Positions 51,425 to 59,187 of a stretch of 64,000 nucleotides of DNA are shown in pieces. The DNA comes from PFJX01 sp040757575 (GTDB lineage Bacteria > Pseudomonadota > Gammaproteobacteria > Burkholderiales > Thiobacillaceae): positions 186,001 through 250,000 of the forward strand of contig JBFLXA010000001.1 in the NCBI GenBank assembly GCA_040757575.1. Direction: 5' to 3'. Below the pieces are notes generated by a model. The model ran no database searches and was not told the origin of the DNA. It saw nothing but the letters and a program-made list of their open reading frames with translations. Position numbers and translations under genes: made by a program. Numbering within the stretch: the first letter of the stretch is position 1; each line of letters opens with the position of its first letter.

Positions 51425-52426
51425 TCAGGCCTCCTCGCGGGCGGGTTCCAGCGGAGTCTGCCCCCCCTGCCCCGGCTCCGCTACCGGCTTGCGTCCACGG
51501 ATGTAGAAACCGCCTGCGAGGATGTGGGCCTGGGGGTGGTTCTGCAGGGGGATATCGAGATACTTGAACGGAAACAGGAGCCAGCGATAGACGCCGTTGA
51601 ACAACTTGCGTATCAGGGCAGGCCGTTCAGGTACCACGAGTTGCAAAGCCATGTTGCCGGATTGCAGGACGGCAGACACGGGGCCGTGAGTCATGCCGAC
51701 TTCCACAGCCTCCAGGCCTGTAAACAGGCGCGCCAGCCCATCCCGGGTGAAGCGGGTGAAATCCGCCGGATAGCCGTGGAAGAAAAAGATGAACGGGGCT
51801 TCGGAGTACAACCAGCCGCCGGGTTTGAGCACGCGCATCATTTCGCTGGCCACCCGCTTCGGGTCGGTGACATGCTCCAGCACCGCCAGGCTGAATATCG
51901 CGTCCACCGAGCCGTCTGCCAGGGGAATCTCATGGGCGTCGGCGATCAGATCCACCCCCGGGAACGGGCCGATGTTGAGGGTGATTTCCTGGGCCGAAAC
52001 CCGGTAGGGCCCGCCCCCAACATTCAACAATCGCACCTCCGGCCCGGCCTTCTCGAACAGGGGCGCCCCCGGACCCCGTGCCGGATCGGGATAATAGCGA
52101 TGCATGATGTCCGGCGGACGCAGCCAGCCTAACCAGCGCCGCCAGGCTGACGGGCGCGCCGGACCAGGCGCGGCCGCATACTCTTCAACCATGCGCCGCC
52201 CGTCGCCATCGGACAGACCCAGATCGAAATAGGCCCGGCTGGCCGGGGACATCAGCACAGGCCTGCCCTGAAGCAAGGGGTAGTGTTCACCGCAGGACAG
52301 ACACCGGAAACCCGCCTCCCCCTGGCCCTGCAAACCGCCGTGGCATACCGGGCAGCGAAAGTCCGCCTGCAATCCGGTGGCTCGGCCCAGGGACACGGCT
52401 GGGGCGGAAGAGGCGGTCGCGCTCAT
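51425..52426 (-). CDS. Zinc-ribbon class I SAM methyltransferase (2)
   Basis: 333 residues. N-terminal Trm112-like ribbon (FRCPVCHGGLQGQGEAGFRC then LSCGEHYPLLQGRPVL), a SAM-binding core with LLNVGGGPYR near residue 135 and AVLEHVTDPKRVASEMMRVLKPGG. Ends a few bases before the glycosyltransferase gene. Its glycan target is unknown. Confidence 0.85.
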   Translation of the reverse strand: MSATASSAPAVSLGRATGLQADFRCPVCHGGLQGQGEAGFRCLSCGEHYPLLQGRPVLMSPASRAYFDLGLSDGDGRRMVEEYAAAPGPARPSAWRRWLGWLRPPDIMHRYYPDPARGPGAPLFEKAGPEVRLLNVGGGPYRVSAQEITLNIGPFPGVDLIADAHEIPLADGSVDAIFSLAVLEHVTDPKRVASEMMRVLKPGGWLYSEAPFIFFFHGYPADFTRFTRDGLARLFTGLEAVEVGMTHGPVSAVLQSGNMALQLVVPERPALIRKLFNGVYRWLLFPFKYLDIPLQNHPQAHILAGGFYIRGRKPVAEPGQGGQTPLEPAREEA

Positions 52427-52433
52427 CGCTTGC

Positions 52434-54506
52434 TCATCGCAGGTTGATCACCAGCCGGACAAGGCTGCGGGCGGGAATATCCAGGGTTTCCATATCCTTG
52501 GCCTGCAGGGTCTTTTGGTGGATACGGACCCGGTCAGCCTGCTGGTCATTGCTTGCCGTCAGGGGTTCGGGCCCCAGGCGATACAGGGTGGCATTCCGCA
52601 CCCCCCGGCCTCCGGTATCCAGCCGCAGGCGCTTGTTCTGGTCATAGCCCCGGTTGAGGATGACCACCTGCCATTGATTGCCCTGCTGCGTGGCAGCGGC
52701 CACCAGGTTGGGGTAGCGGGTGCCTTTCGGGTTGTTGCCCTTGCCGCTGCGAAGTTCGATGGTCTCGCTGCCCTGGATGGTCAAGGGCAGCCGGGTCTGG
52801 CCCGCCAGGGGGGAAATCATGGAAAACGCCAGGCCGCTCGGGCGCAGGCGGAAATCCACGGCGTTGGCCATGACGCCCCAGGTGCCCCATTGGGACAAAT
52901 TGAACAGGTAGGCGCCGCCAAAACCTTCCTGCATGGCGGTAAGCAGGATATCCGCCGCCGACAGGCCGGCCTGGAAATCCTTGGCCCGCTCAAGCAGGAT
53001 CTCGGCCCCGCCGATGAGGCGGTTCTTCTGCACCATGATGCCGTACTCGGTCAGCCAGAAGGGCAAGGGTTTTGCCGAACGCTTTTGCAGCTGCCTGACC
53101 GTATTGGCGATGGTGGTGCCGCCCCCCATCACCTCCTCGTACAAGGTGCGTTCGTCGTCCGACCAGGTGAAGGCGCTGTAGAAGTTGCCTTTCAGGTGAT
53201 CGATCTCCGGCAGCAGGGGACCCTTGGCGTCCAGCACGGCATCATTCCACTTCGACAGCATGGACACCAGACGAATCCAGTCCGCCAGGGCGAAAGTGGT
53301 CTCCGCCACGCCCTTGAGCTCTATATCTGTCCCGAGTTGTCTGGCCTTGGCGCGCATGGCCCGGCCGATGGCCGCAGCGCTACGGGCATACCCCCGGGCG
53401 GTATCGCCGCCTTTTTCACCGGCACCATAGAGATCCGTCGGCTCGTTGCCGAGTTCGAAGTGGCGCACCTTCCAGGGGGAAGCGCGGCCGTTTTTCGCCC
53501 GCAAGGCCCCCATGGGCGTATCCGCCCCCCCCAGCACATATTCCACCAGGTCCGCCCCACTGGCGGGGGAAAGCCTGACGTTCATGGTAACCAGGGGCAC
53601 AATGCCCCGGGCTTCGCAATAATCCAGGAACTCGTGCAGCCCCAGGGACGGGGTCTCATAAACCCCGAACGCACTGGGGTTCTCGCCCCGCTGGGGCAGC
53701 GGGCCGATGGATTCCCGCCAGTCGAAGTGGTCGGCATCGCTGCCGGTGGGCCAACGCAGGGAGCGCACGCCCAGTTCGGCGATGCGCTGGGTGGGCACAT
53801 CCTTGATGCGGGGGCTACCGCCATTGCGGCGCAGGCGGATTTCATCCACTTCCACCTGCCCTTCATTCACCAGGCAGACCCGCACATAGGGACCATTGGC
53901 GGAGTTTTCCGGATTCAGGGTGAAGCTCAGGCGTTGCCACTGGGGGCCATTCACCCAGGCCAGGTTATCCAGGGCTTCAATGGGCATGAAGCGGTCATCC
54001 GCCAGGAACACGGACAGGGCCGGCTTGCCGCCCGCCGACCGGGCACTGACTTCCAGGGTATAGCTGTGGCCCGTGCGGGTGGCTTCGACCATCCGCTGGC
54101 TGATGCAGGTATAGCCGGCCGATTTTTGTTCCAGCCGCATGAAGCCGGGGTAGGTCCGTCCCGGACCGGCACCCGGCGCCCCCCCGGATTTCTCGTAGCG
54201 TATCCGGCCGTCGGCTTTTTTCTCCGGGCTTTCCACCCAGGCCCGGGCCATGACGTTTTCCTGGTTGCGGAAGGATCGATCCCGCACCAGCTCGCCGTAT
54301 TCCACCATGCCGCCCCCGGCTTCAAGCCAGTTCCAGTTGATGCCGAACAGGGTCTCGGGATACACCGCCCCGGCTTGAACCCGGGCCGGCTCCAGGAGAA
54401 GGGTGGCGTGGGGAGAGGCGGGCGCCGGTTTTGCGGTCCCCTCACTGGCGGCACACCCCCCCAGACATACGAGGGCAGCAAGGGCAGTCAAATGGGCTGT
54501 GTTCAT
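52434..54506 (-). CDS. Lipoprotein glycoside hydrolase, clan GH-A (arabinofuranosidase-like)
   Basis: 690 residues with a lipobox LGGC (acylated Cys18), a carbohydrate-binding-like beta domain at about 95-260 and a TIM barrel with acid/base E355 in FELGNEP and likely nucleophile E487 in FWLTEYGIM. The arrangement resembles GH51/GH39-type alpha-L-arabinofuranosidases. Placed among the glycan synthesis genes, it may trim or release the locus's own polymer. The ATG at 54506 is chosen because it starts the signal peptide. Confidence 0.8.
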   Translation of the reverse strand: MNTAHLTALAALVCLGGCAASEGTAKPAPASPHATLLLEPARVQAGAVYPETLFGINWNWLEAGGGMVEYGELVRDRSFRNQENVMARAWVESPEKKADGRIRYEKSGGAPGAGPGRTYPGFMRLEQKSAGYTCISQRMVEATRTGHSYTLEVSARSAGGKPALSVFLADDRFMPIEALDNLAWVNGPQWQRLSFTLNPENSANGPYVRVCLVNEGQVEVDEIRLRRNGGSPRIKDVPTQRIAELGVRSLRWPTGSDADHFDWRESIGPLPQRGENPSAFGVYETPSLGLHEFLDYCEARGIVPLVTMNVRLSPASGADLVEYVLGGADTPMGALRAKNGRASPWKVRHFELGNEPTDLYGAGEKGGDTARGYARSAAAIGRAMRAKARQLGTDIELKGVAETTFALADWIRLVSMLSKWNDAVLDAKGPLLPEIDHLKGNFYSAFTWSDDERTLYEEVMGGGTTIANTVRQLQKRSAKPLPFWLTEYGIMVQKNRLIGGAEILLERAKDFQAGLSAADILLTAMQEGFGGAYLFNLSQWGTWGVMANAVDFRLRPSGLAFSMISPLAGQTRLPLTIQGSETIELRSGKGNNPKGTRYPNLVAAATQQGNQWQVVILNRGYDQNKRLRLDTGGRGVRNATLYRLGPEPLTASNDQQADRVRIHQKTLQAKDMETLDIPARSLVRLVINLR

Positions 54507-54525
54507 GGCGGCCTCGGCGAGGTGA

Positions 54526-55680
54526 TCAGGGTTGGGGCCGGGGCGACTGGGTCTGGTCCGGCCGGTAGTCGGGCGCGTTGCCCAGGATTTCCTCAAACGC
54601 CCGCACATGTTCGCGGGTGATGAACTCCCAGTTGTAGAGGTGCTCGGTTTTCGCCCGATTGCCTTCTATGAAACGCTGCCGCAGGGCTTCGTGCCCCGTG
54701 GCCAATAGTCTGCTGACATCCTCCGGCGTCTGGAAGTACAGAGCACGGTCTTCGAGAACGCTGCGGTTGAAAGGGTTGTCGTGGGCTGCGATGAAGGCGT
54801 TGGAGGCCATGGCCTCCACCAGAGAAGGGTTGGTCCCCCCCACGGAATGGCCGTGAAAATACAGGGATGCCTGCCCCCGCAGGGCACTGAGGGCCGCGTA
54901 GTCGTAAATTCCGCCCAGGAAACGGATATCCGGCCGAGATGCGTATTTTTGCACCAGGTACTGGCCATGGCGGGTACTGGTCTTGCCGACCACCAGAAAC
55001 GGCGCGCGCGCCCCCGCCAGCACATGGCCATCGAGGATGGTCTCGATGTTGTTCTCGGGCTCCAGGCGGGCGATGAGCATGTTGTAGCCCCCCGCTTCGA
55101 CACCGTATTGCTGGGGGATGGCGGGGTCCAGATGGTCTACGGGGACGGCACCGTAGGGGATGAAATAACTGTCCTTCTGGTATTTATCCAGCAGATAGTC
55201 GCGAATGGCCTCGTTGTCGGAAATCATCGCATCGCTATAGCGGGCGCCCAGCTTTTCCGTCAGTTCGGCAAAACGCTGCAAGACCCGGTTCCATTTGCTG
55301 CGTTTCCACTCCAGTCCATCCATGTTGGTCAGCAGACGGGGACGCCTGCGGTCAGCCCGGGCGATCAGCAAGGGATAGAAGATGGCACAGGGCACATAGC
55401 CCAGTTCGAGGATGACATCGAAATCCGAGCGCAGGGCATCCCGCAGGCACAGGTAGTCATAGAGCAAGGTGCCCCAGATGCCGAAGCGGCTTTCCTGGTT
55501 GTAGATGTGGCGGATCTTCACCCCCTGCCAGTCCGATTCCTGGTAAGGGTGCTCGTCCGGGCTGTAAACCGTCACCTCATGGCCCAGACGCAGAAAGATC
55601 GGGGACATCATTTCGGCATTGGTTTCAGGCCCGCCGTAATTGTTGGGTATACCCCGGGTACCAAGAATCGCGATTTTCAT
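54526..55680 (-). CDS. DUF1972-type glycosyltransferase (GT4-like)
   Basis: 384 residues. N-terminal MKIAILGTRGIPNNYGGPET is the DUF1972 signature of rhamnosyl- and related transferases; ARLEPENNIETILDG and GGTNPSLVEAMASNAFIAAHDNP are the donor-domain blocks. Follows the DUF5989-SxtJ-carbamoyltransferase group by 16 bp, so it is likely in the same transcript. Confidence 0.88.
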   Translation of the reverse strand: MKIAILGTRGIPNNYGGPETNAEMMSPIFLRLGHEVTVYSPDEHPYQESDWQGVKIRHIYNQESRFGIWGTLLYDYLCLRDALRSDFDVILELGYVPCAIFYPLLIARADRRRPRLLTNMDGLEWKRSKWNRVLQRFAELTEKLGARYSDAMISDNEAIRDYLLDKYQKDSYFIPYGAVPVDHLDPAIPQQYGVEAGGYNMLIARLEPENNIETILDGHVLAGARAPFLVVGKTSTRHGQYLVQKYASRPDIRFLGGIYDYAALSALRGQASLYFHGHSVGGTNPSLVEAMASNAFIAAHDNPFNRSVLEDRALYFQTPEDVSRLLATGHEALRQRFIEGNRAKTEHLYNWEFITREHVRAFEEILGNAPDYRPDQTQSPRPQP

Positions 55681-55696
55681 GGCGGAGGGGCCTGGC

Positions 55697-55849
55697 TCAG
55701 AACAGGGTGTAGATGAAGGGCGCGATGACCGAGCCCTGCAACAAGACCAGCAAACCGCCCAGCAAAACCAGCACGAATACCAGGGGCGCCAGCCAATACT
55801 TCTTGCGCTGGCGCATGAATTTCCACAAATCCTTGAACAGGTCGAGCAT
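55697..55849 (-). CDS. DUF5989 family small membrane protein
   Basis: 50 residues: MLDLFKDLWKFMRQRKKYWL, then a hydrophobic helix (APLVFVLVLLGGLLVLLQG) and a short hydrophobic end. This is the DUF5989 pattern, typically found directly after SxtJ-like proteins. The ATG shares one base with the SxtJ stop (TGATG). Likely a membrane partner of the carbamoyltransferase (inference). Confidence 0.85.
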   Translation of the reverse strand: MLDLFKDLWKFMRQRKKYWLAPLVFVLVLLGGLLVLLQGSVIAPFIYTLF

Positions 55850-56265
55850 CAGAATGGGCCTTCCAGGTGGTCTTTGGGACGAGAAGAAGAGGCGACACGA
55901 TAACTTGGCGTCTGCCTGTCGAAACGGCGCCGCATGGCGTCCGGACGCAAAAGCCGCATCAAGAGGCCTATGGGCATCAGCAGCACAAAGAAGAACAGCC
56001 CCAGCAGGATACGGTTGTTGATGGCGCCCAGGATATGGGCAAAGCGCATCCAGGCCCGGTAGAGGGGGCCAAGTGTCGCCGGTGCCAGCAGGCCCCACAG
56101 GCCCAGTACCAGGGCCAGCCAGAGGGACCACGTGTAGGTCGCCCCGCTCCACAGCCAGGGCACCAGACTGAAGAGAAGGGCAAACATGGCGCCGGTGATC
56201 CAGGCGAAATGCCGCAATTCCCGGGGCGAGGGTTCAGGGGGACGGGTATGGGAAACTGGGGACAT
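55849..56265 (-). CDS. SxtJ family membrane protein
   Basis: 138 residues with three or four hydrophobic segments (FAWITGAMFALLFSLVPWLW, LALVLGLWGLLAPATLGP, ILLGLFFFVLLMPIGLLMRL), the SxtJ pattern named after the saxitoxin locus; function unknown. Starts at ATG 56265, 17 bp after the carbamoyltransferase stop; a TTG at 56286 overlapping that stop is an alternative. Always seen next to NodU/CmcH-type carbamoyltransferases in my knowledge. Confidence 0.85.
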   Translation of the reverse strand: MSPVSHTRPPEPSPRELRHFAWITGAMFALLFSLVPWLWSGATYTWSLWLALVLGLWGLLAPATLGPLYRAWMRFAHILGAINNRILLGLFFFVLLMPIGLLMRLLRPDAMRRRFDRQTPSYRVASSSRPKDHLEGPF

Positions 56266-56282
56266 GGCTCGGTCAGTGCGTG

Positions 56283-58169
56283 TCAATCGAGTTCGAACTC
56301 GCGCATCCAGGCATCGTCTTTGTTGACTGGGGGCTGCTCAGGCTTGAGCAGCAGGAAGTTTTCCAGCACCAGCACATCCATCTCCGTACGCATGAAGCAA
56401 CGATAGGCATCCTCAGGGCTACAGACGATGGGCTCGCCCCGGACGTTGAACGAAGTATTGATGAGCACGCCGCAACCGGTCCGGGCCTCGAAGGCCTGGA
56501 GCAGCTTGTGATAGCGGGGGTTGCTCTCGGCATGCACCGTCTGCACCCGGGCCGAGTAGTCTACATGGGTGATGGCCGGCAGGCTGGAGCGCTTGATGTT
56601 GAGCTTGTCGATGCCGAACAGGGCCATTTGTGACTCGGTCATGGGGATGCGCAGGGCTTCCTGCACCGGCGCAACAATAAGCATGTAGGGGCTGGGCCGA
56701 TCGAGCTCGAAATAGTCATGGACCCGCTCCGCCAGGACCGAGGGCGCAAACGGCCTGAAGGACTCCCGATACTTGATCTTCAGGTTCATGATGGACTGCA
56801 TCTTTTCGCTGCGGGGGTCTCCCAGAATGGAGCGTCCGCCCAGGGAACGGGGGCCGAACTCCATGCGCCCCTGCAACCAGCCCACCACGTTTCCGGCATC
56901 CAGCTGCTCTGCCACGGCATCGCACAAGGCCGTTTCAGCGGGAATTTCCACATACCGGGCCCCCAGCCTATCCAGGGTGGCACGAATTTCCTCCGGCGCG
57001 AAACGGGGCCCCAGGTAGGCACCCGACATGGCGTCCTGAGCCTGGGGCTGCCTGGGGACCCCGAGATACTGGTGTGCCCCGATCATGGCCGCGCCCACGG
57101 CACCGCCAGCATCCCCCGCCGCCGGCTGGATCCAGATGTCCTTGAAGGGCCCCTCACGCAACAAACGGCCGTTGGCCACGCAATTGAGGGCCACCCCCCC
57201 TGCCAAGCACAAGGCCGCTTCTCCGGTTTCCCTGTGGACGGTGCGGGCCAGCCGCAACACCACTTCTTCGGTCACTGCCTGGATGGATGCGGCGATATCC
57301 ATATGGCTTTGATCCAGCTGGGCTTCCGGCTTGCGGGGCGGGGCACCGAACAGCCCATCGAAGTGGCTGTTGGTCATCGTCAGGCCGGTGCAGTAGTTGA
57401 AGTACTTCATGTTCAACCGGAAGGTGCCATCCTCCTTCAGGTCTATGAGGTGTTCCAGGATCAGGTCGGTGTAGCGGGGACGGCCATAGGGCGCCAGACC
57501 CATGAGCTTGTATTCGCCGGAATTGACCTTGAACCCGGTGTAATAGGTAAAGGCGGAATACAACATGCCCAGGGAGTGGGGAAATTGCAGTTCCCACAAG
57601 GGCGTAAGCGTTGCACCATCGCCATGCCAGGCAGAGGTGGTGGCCCACTCCCCCACGCCGTCCAGGCACAGGACGGCCGCCCGGGAAAACGGGCTGGGAT
57701 AAAAGGCCGATGCCGCATGGGACTGGTGGTGCTCCGCAAACAGCAGCCGGGGCAGGGCTTCAGGCTTGCAGGCTGCCAGACTGGACAGTTCCTGCTTCAG
57801 GGTGTGCTTGAGATATAGCTTTTCCTTCACCCAGACCGGCATGGCCATGGTGAAGGAGCGGAACCCCCGAGGGGCATAACTCAGATAGGTTTCCAGCAGG
57901 CGTTCGAACTTGAGCAGGGGCTTGTCATAAAAAACGATGGCGTCCAGGGCAGTCAGGGGCACACCGGACTCCTGAAGGCAGTAGGCGATGGCATTGGACG
58001 GAAAACGCGCGTCATGCTTCTTGCGCGTGAACCGTTCCTCCTGGGCCGCCGCAACCAGGCTGCCCCCCCGCACTAGGGCGGCAGCGCTGTCGTGGTAGTA
58101 CCCGGAAATCCCGAGGATCACCGGCCCTGAGTCAGGGGCGCTTTGCATGTTCGAGGCTTGGTTGGTCAT
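56283..58169 (-). CDS. NodU/CmcH-family O-carbamoyltransferase
   Basis: 628 residues. N-terminal Kae1-like ATPase domain: LGISGYYHDSAAALV, AEHHQSHAASAFYPSPF with the metal-binding His, and CLAGGVALNCVANGRLL; C-terminal YrdC-like CmcH domain: GRMEFGPRSLGGRSILGDPR and TSFNVRGEPIVCSPEDA. Transfers carbamoyl from carbamoyl phosphate to a hydroxyl, here probably of a sugar. Start is uncertain: ATG 58169 or 58148; neither has a strong ribosome binding site. Heads the SxtJ-DUF5989 group. Confidence 0.9.
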   Translation of the reverse strand: MTNQASNMQSAPDSGPVILGISGYYHDSAAALVRGGSLVAAAQEERFTRKKHDARFPSNAIAYCLQESGVPLTALDAIVFYDKPLLKFERLLETYLSYAPRGFRSFTMAMPVWVKEKLYLKHTLKQELSSLAACKPEALPRLLFAEHHQSHAASAFYPSPFSRAAVLCLDGVGEWATTSAWHGDGATLTPLWELQFPHSLGMLYSAFTYYTGFKVNSGEYKLMGLAPYGRPRYTDLILEHLIDLKEDGTFRLNMKYFNYCTGLTMTNSHFDGLFGAPPRKPEAQLDQSHMDIAASIQAVTEEVVLRLARTVHRETGEAALCLAGGVALNCVANGRLLREGPFKDIWIQPAAGDAGGAVGAAMIGAHQYLGVPRQPQAQDAMSGAYLGPRFAPEEIRATLDRLGARYVEIPAETALCDAVAEQLDAGNVVGWLQGRMEFGPRSLGGRSILGDPRSEKMQSIMNLKIKYRESFRPFAPSVLAERVHDYFELDRPSPYMLIVAPVQEALRIPMTESQMALFGIDKLNIKRSSLPAITHVDYSARVQTVHAESNPRYHKLLQAFEARTGCGVLINTSFNVRGEPIVCSPEDAYRCFMRTEMDVLVLENFLLLKPEQPPVNKDDAWMREFELD

Positions 58170-58221
58170 GGATACAGGAAGTGTAAAAGGCGAAGAACGC
58201 AGGCAACAAACCCGGACCGGC

Positions 58222-58989
58222 TCAACCGGCCGCTTTTCTGCGTTTGCTTCCGGGGCAGTGGGCATGCTTCAACATCAATTCGCGGACCTCGTTGACCGTG
58301 AATGCAGGCCTCAACCCCTGGCTGACCAGCACCGTATAAATGAGTATGCGCAGATCCAGCACCCAGCTGTAGGCCTCCGACGCCACGCAGCAGTAGGTGT
58401 ATTCCAGCATGAGCCGGTCACCGTCGGAAATCGCCTCACGGCCCACAAGCTGGGCCGGGCCGGTCATGCCTGCGGGGGTAAGCAAGCGATCAGGAAGCCG
58501 GGGAAACGCCTCGGATAGGGAATCGATCACGTTTTCAGGCAGAGGCCGGTTCCCCACGATACTCATCTCCCCCCGCAGCACATGGATGATCTGAGGAACC
58601 TCCGTGAGCGCAAACCGTTCGATCAGCCGACCGACAGAGGTGTAAAGGGGGGAATCCGGCGGCGTATTCAGAAAACGGATGTTGTTGGAAACCGGCACCG
58701 TCTCCCGGTTATAGAACTTGTCTGCATTGCGGACCATGGTGCGAAACTTGACCATGGGGATGACCTGGCCAGGGCCGACCCGCCGCCGGGATACGTAGAA
58801 CATCGGCCGGCCGTCGGTCACGTATATCGCCAGGGCACAACACAGTATGACCGGCAGCCAGACCACGGCACTGAGGCCGATCAGCACCAGGTCGAACAGC
58901 CGCTTGGGCCAGCGGTACCGTGCCTTGGTCCCCGACGGTACTGCACATCGTGGGTATGCCAAGGACGTACACGAATCATCTTTGTCCAT
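58222..58989 (-). CDS. Initiating undecaprenyl-phosphate sugar transferase (monotopic, WbaP/PglC-like)
   Basis: 255 residues: one reentrant membrane helix (FDLVLIGLSAVVWLPVILCC), VKFRTM, and the catalytic region ALTEVPQIIHVLRGEMSIVGNRPLP. It attaches the first sugar phosphate to undecaprenyl phosphate. The usual catalytic Asp-Glu pair reads T129-E130 here. GGGAGG precedes the ATG at 58989. It lies 52 bp upstream of the carbamoyltransferase and is the last gene of the locus on this side. Confidence 0.85.
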   Translation of the reverse strand: MDKDDSCTSLAYPRCAVPSGTKARYRWPKRLFDLVLIGLSAVVWLPVILCCALAIYVTDGRPMFYVSRRRVGPGQVIPMVKFRTMVRNADKFYNRETVPVSNNIRFLNTPPDSPLYTSVGRLIERFALTEVPQIIHVLRGEMSIVGNRPLPENVIDSLSEAFPRLPDRLLTPAGMTGPAQLVGREAISDGDRLMLEYTYCCVASEAYSWVLDLRILIYTVLVSQGLRPAFTVNEVRELMLKHAHCPGSKRRKAAG

Positions 58990-59126
58990 GATAGAAAGCC
59001 TCCCGCTGTGCGCAGGATCACCCTTGCACCAGTCACGCAACGGGCCAAAGTCTACTCTGTTATCTGGACAACTCTGCCATTCCTACCTGCTTGCCGCGGA
59101 TTTCAGCAGCCGAACGGCGCTGGACA

Positions 59127-59161
59127 GGCAGAGGCCCGGTAAACCCGGGCAGACCTCTGCC
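59127..59161 (-). other. Hairpin between mucD and the polysaccharide locus
   Basis: GGCAGAGG (59127-59134) pairs with CCTCTGCC (59154-59161), with inner CCCGG/CCGGG pairing and a CAGA bulge. Read leftward it follows the mucD stop by 27 bases. No T-run follows, so termination at this site is uncertain. The surrounding 58990-59187 gap otherwise shows no clear promoter. Confidence 0.5.
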
Positions 59162-59187
59162 CCCGTAAGTGGAAGCGTTCCGTTCCC

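Noticed and set aside
52377..54620. 747-residue frame antisense to the glycoside hydrolase
   Set aside because: The minus-strand frame has a lipobox, GNE acid/base motif and a normal fold; the plus-strand frame shows only low-complexity Gly/His/Pro sequence.
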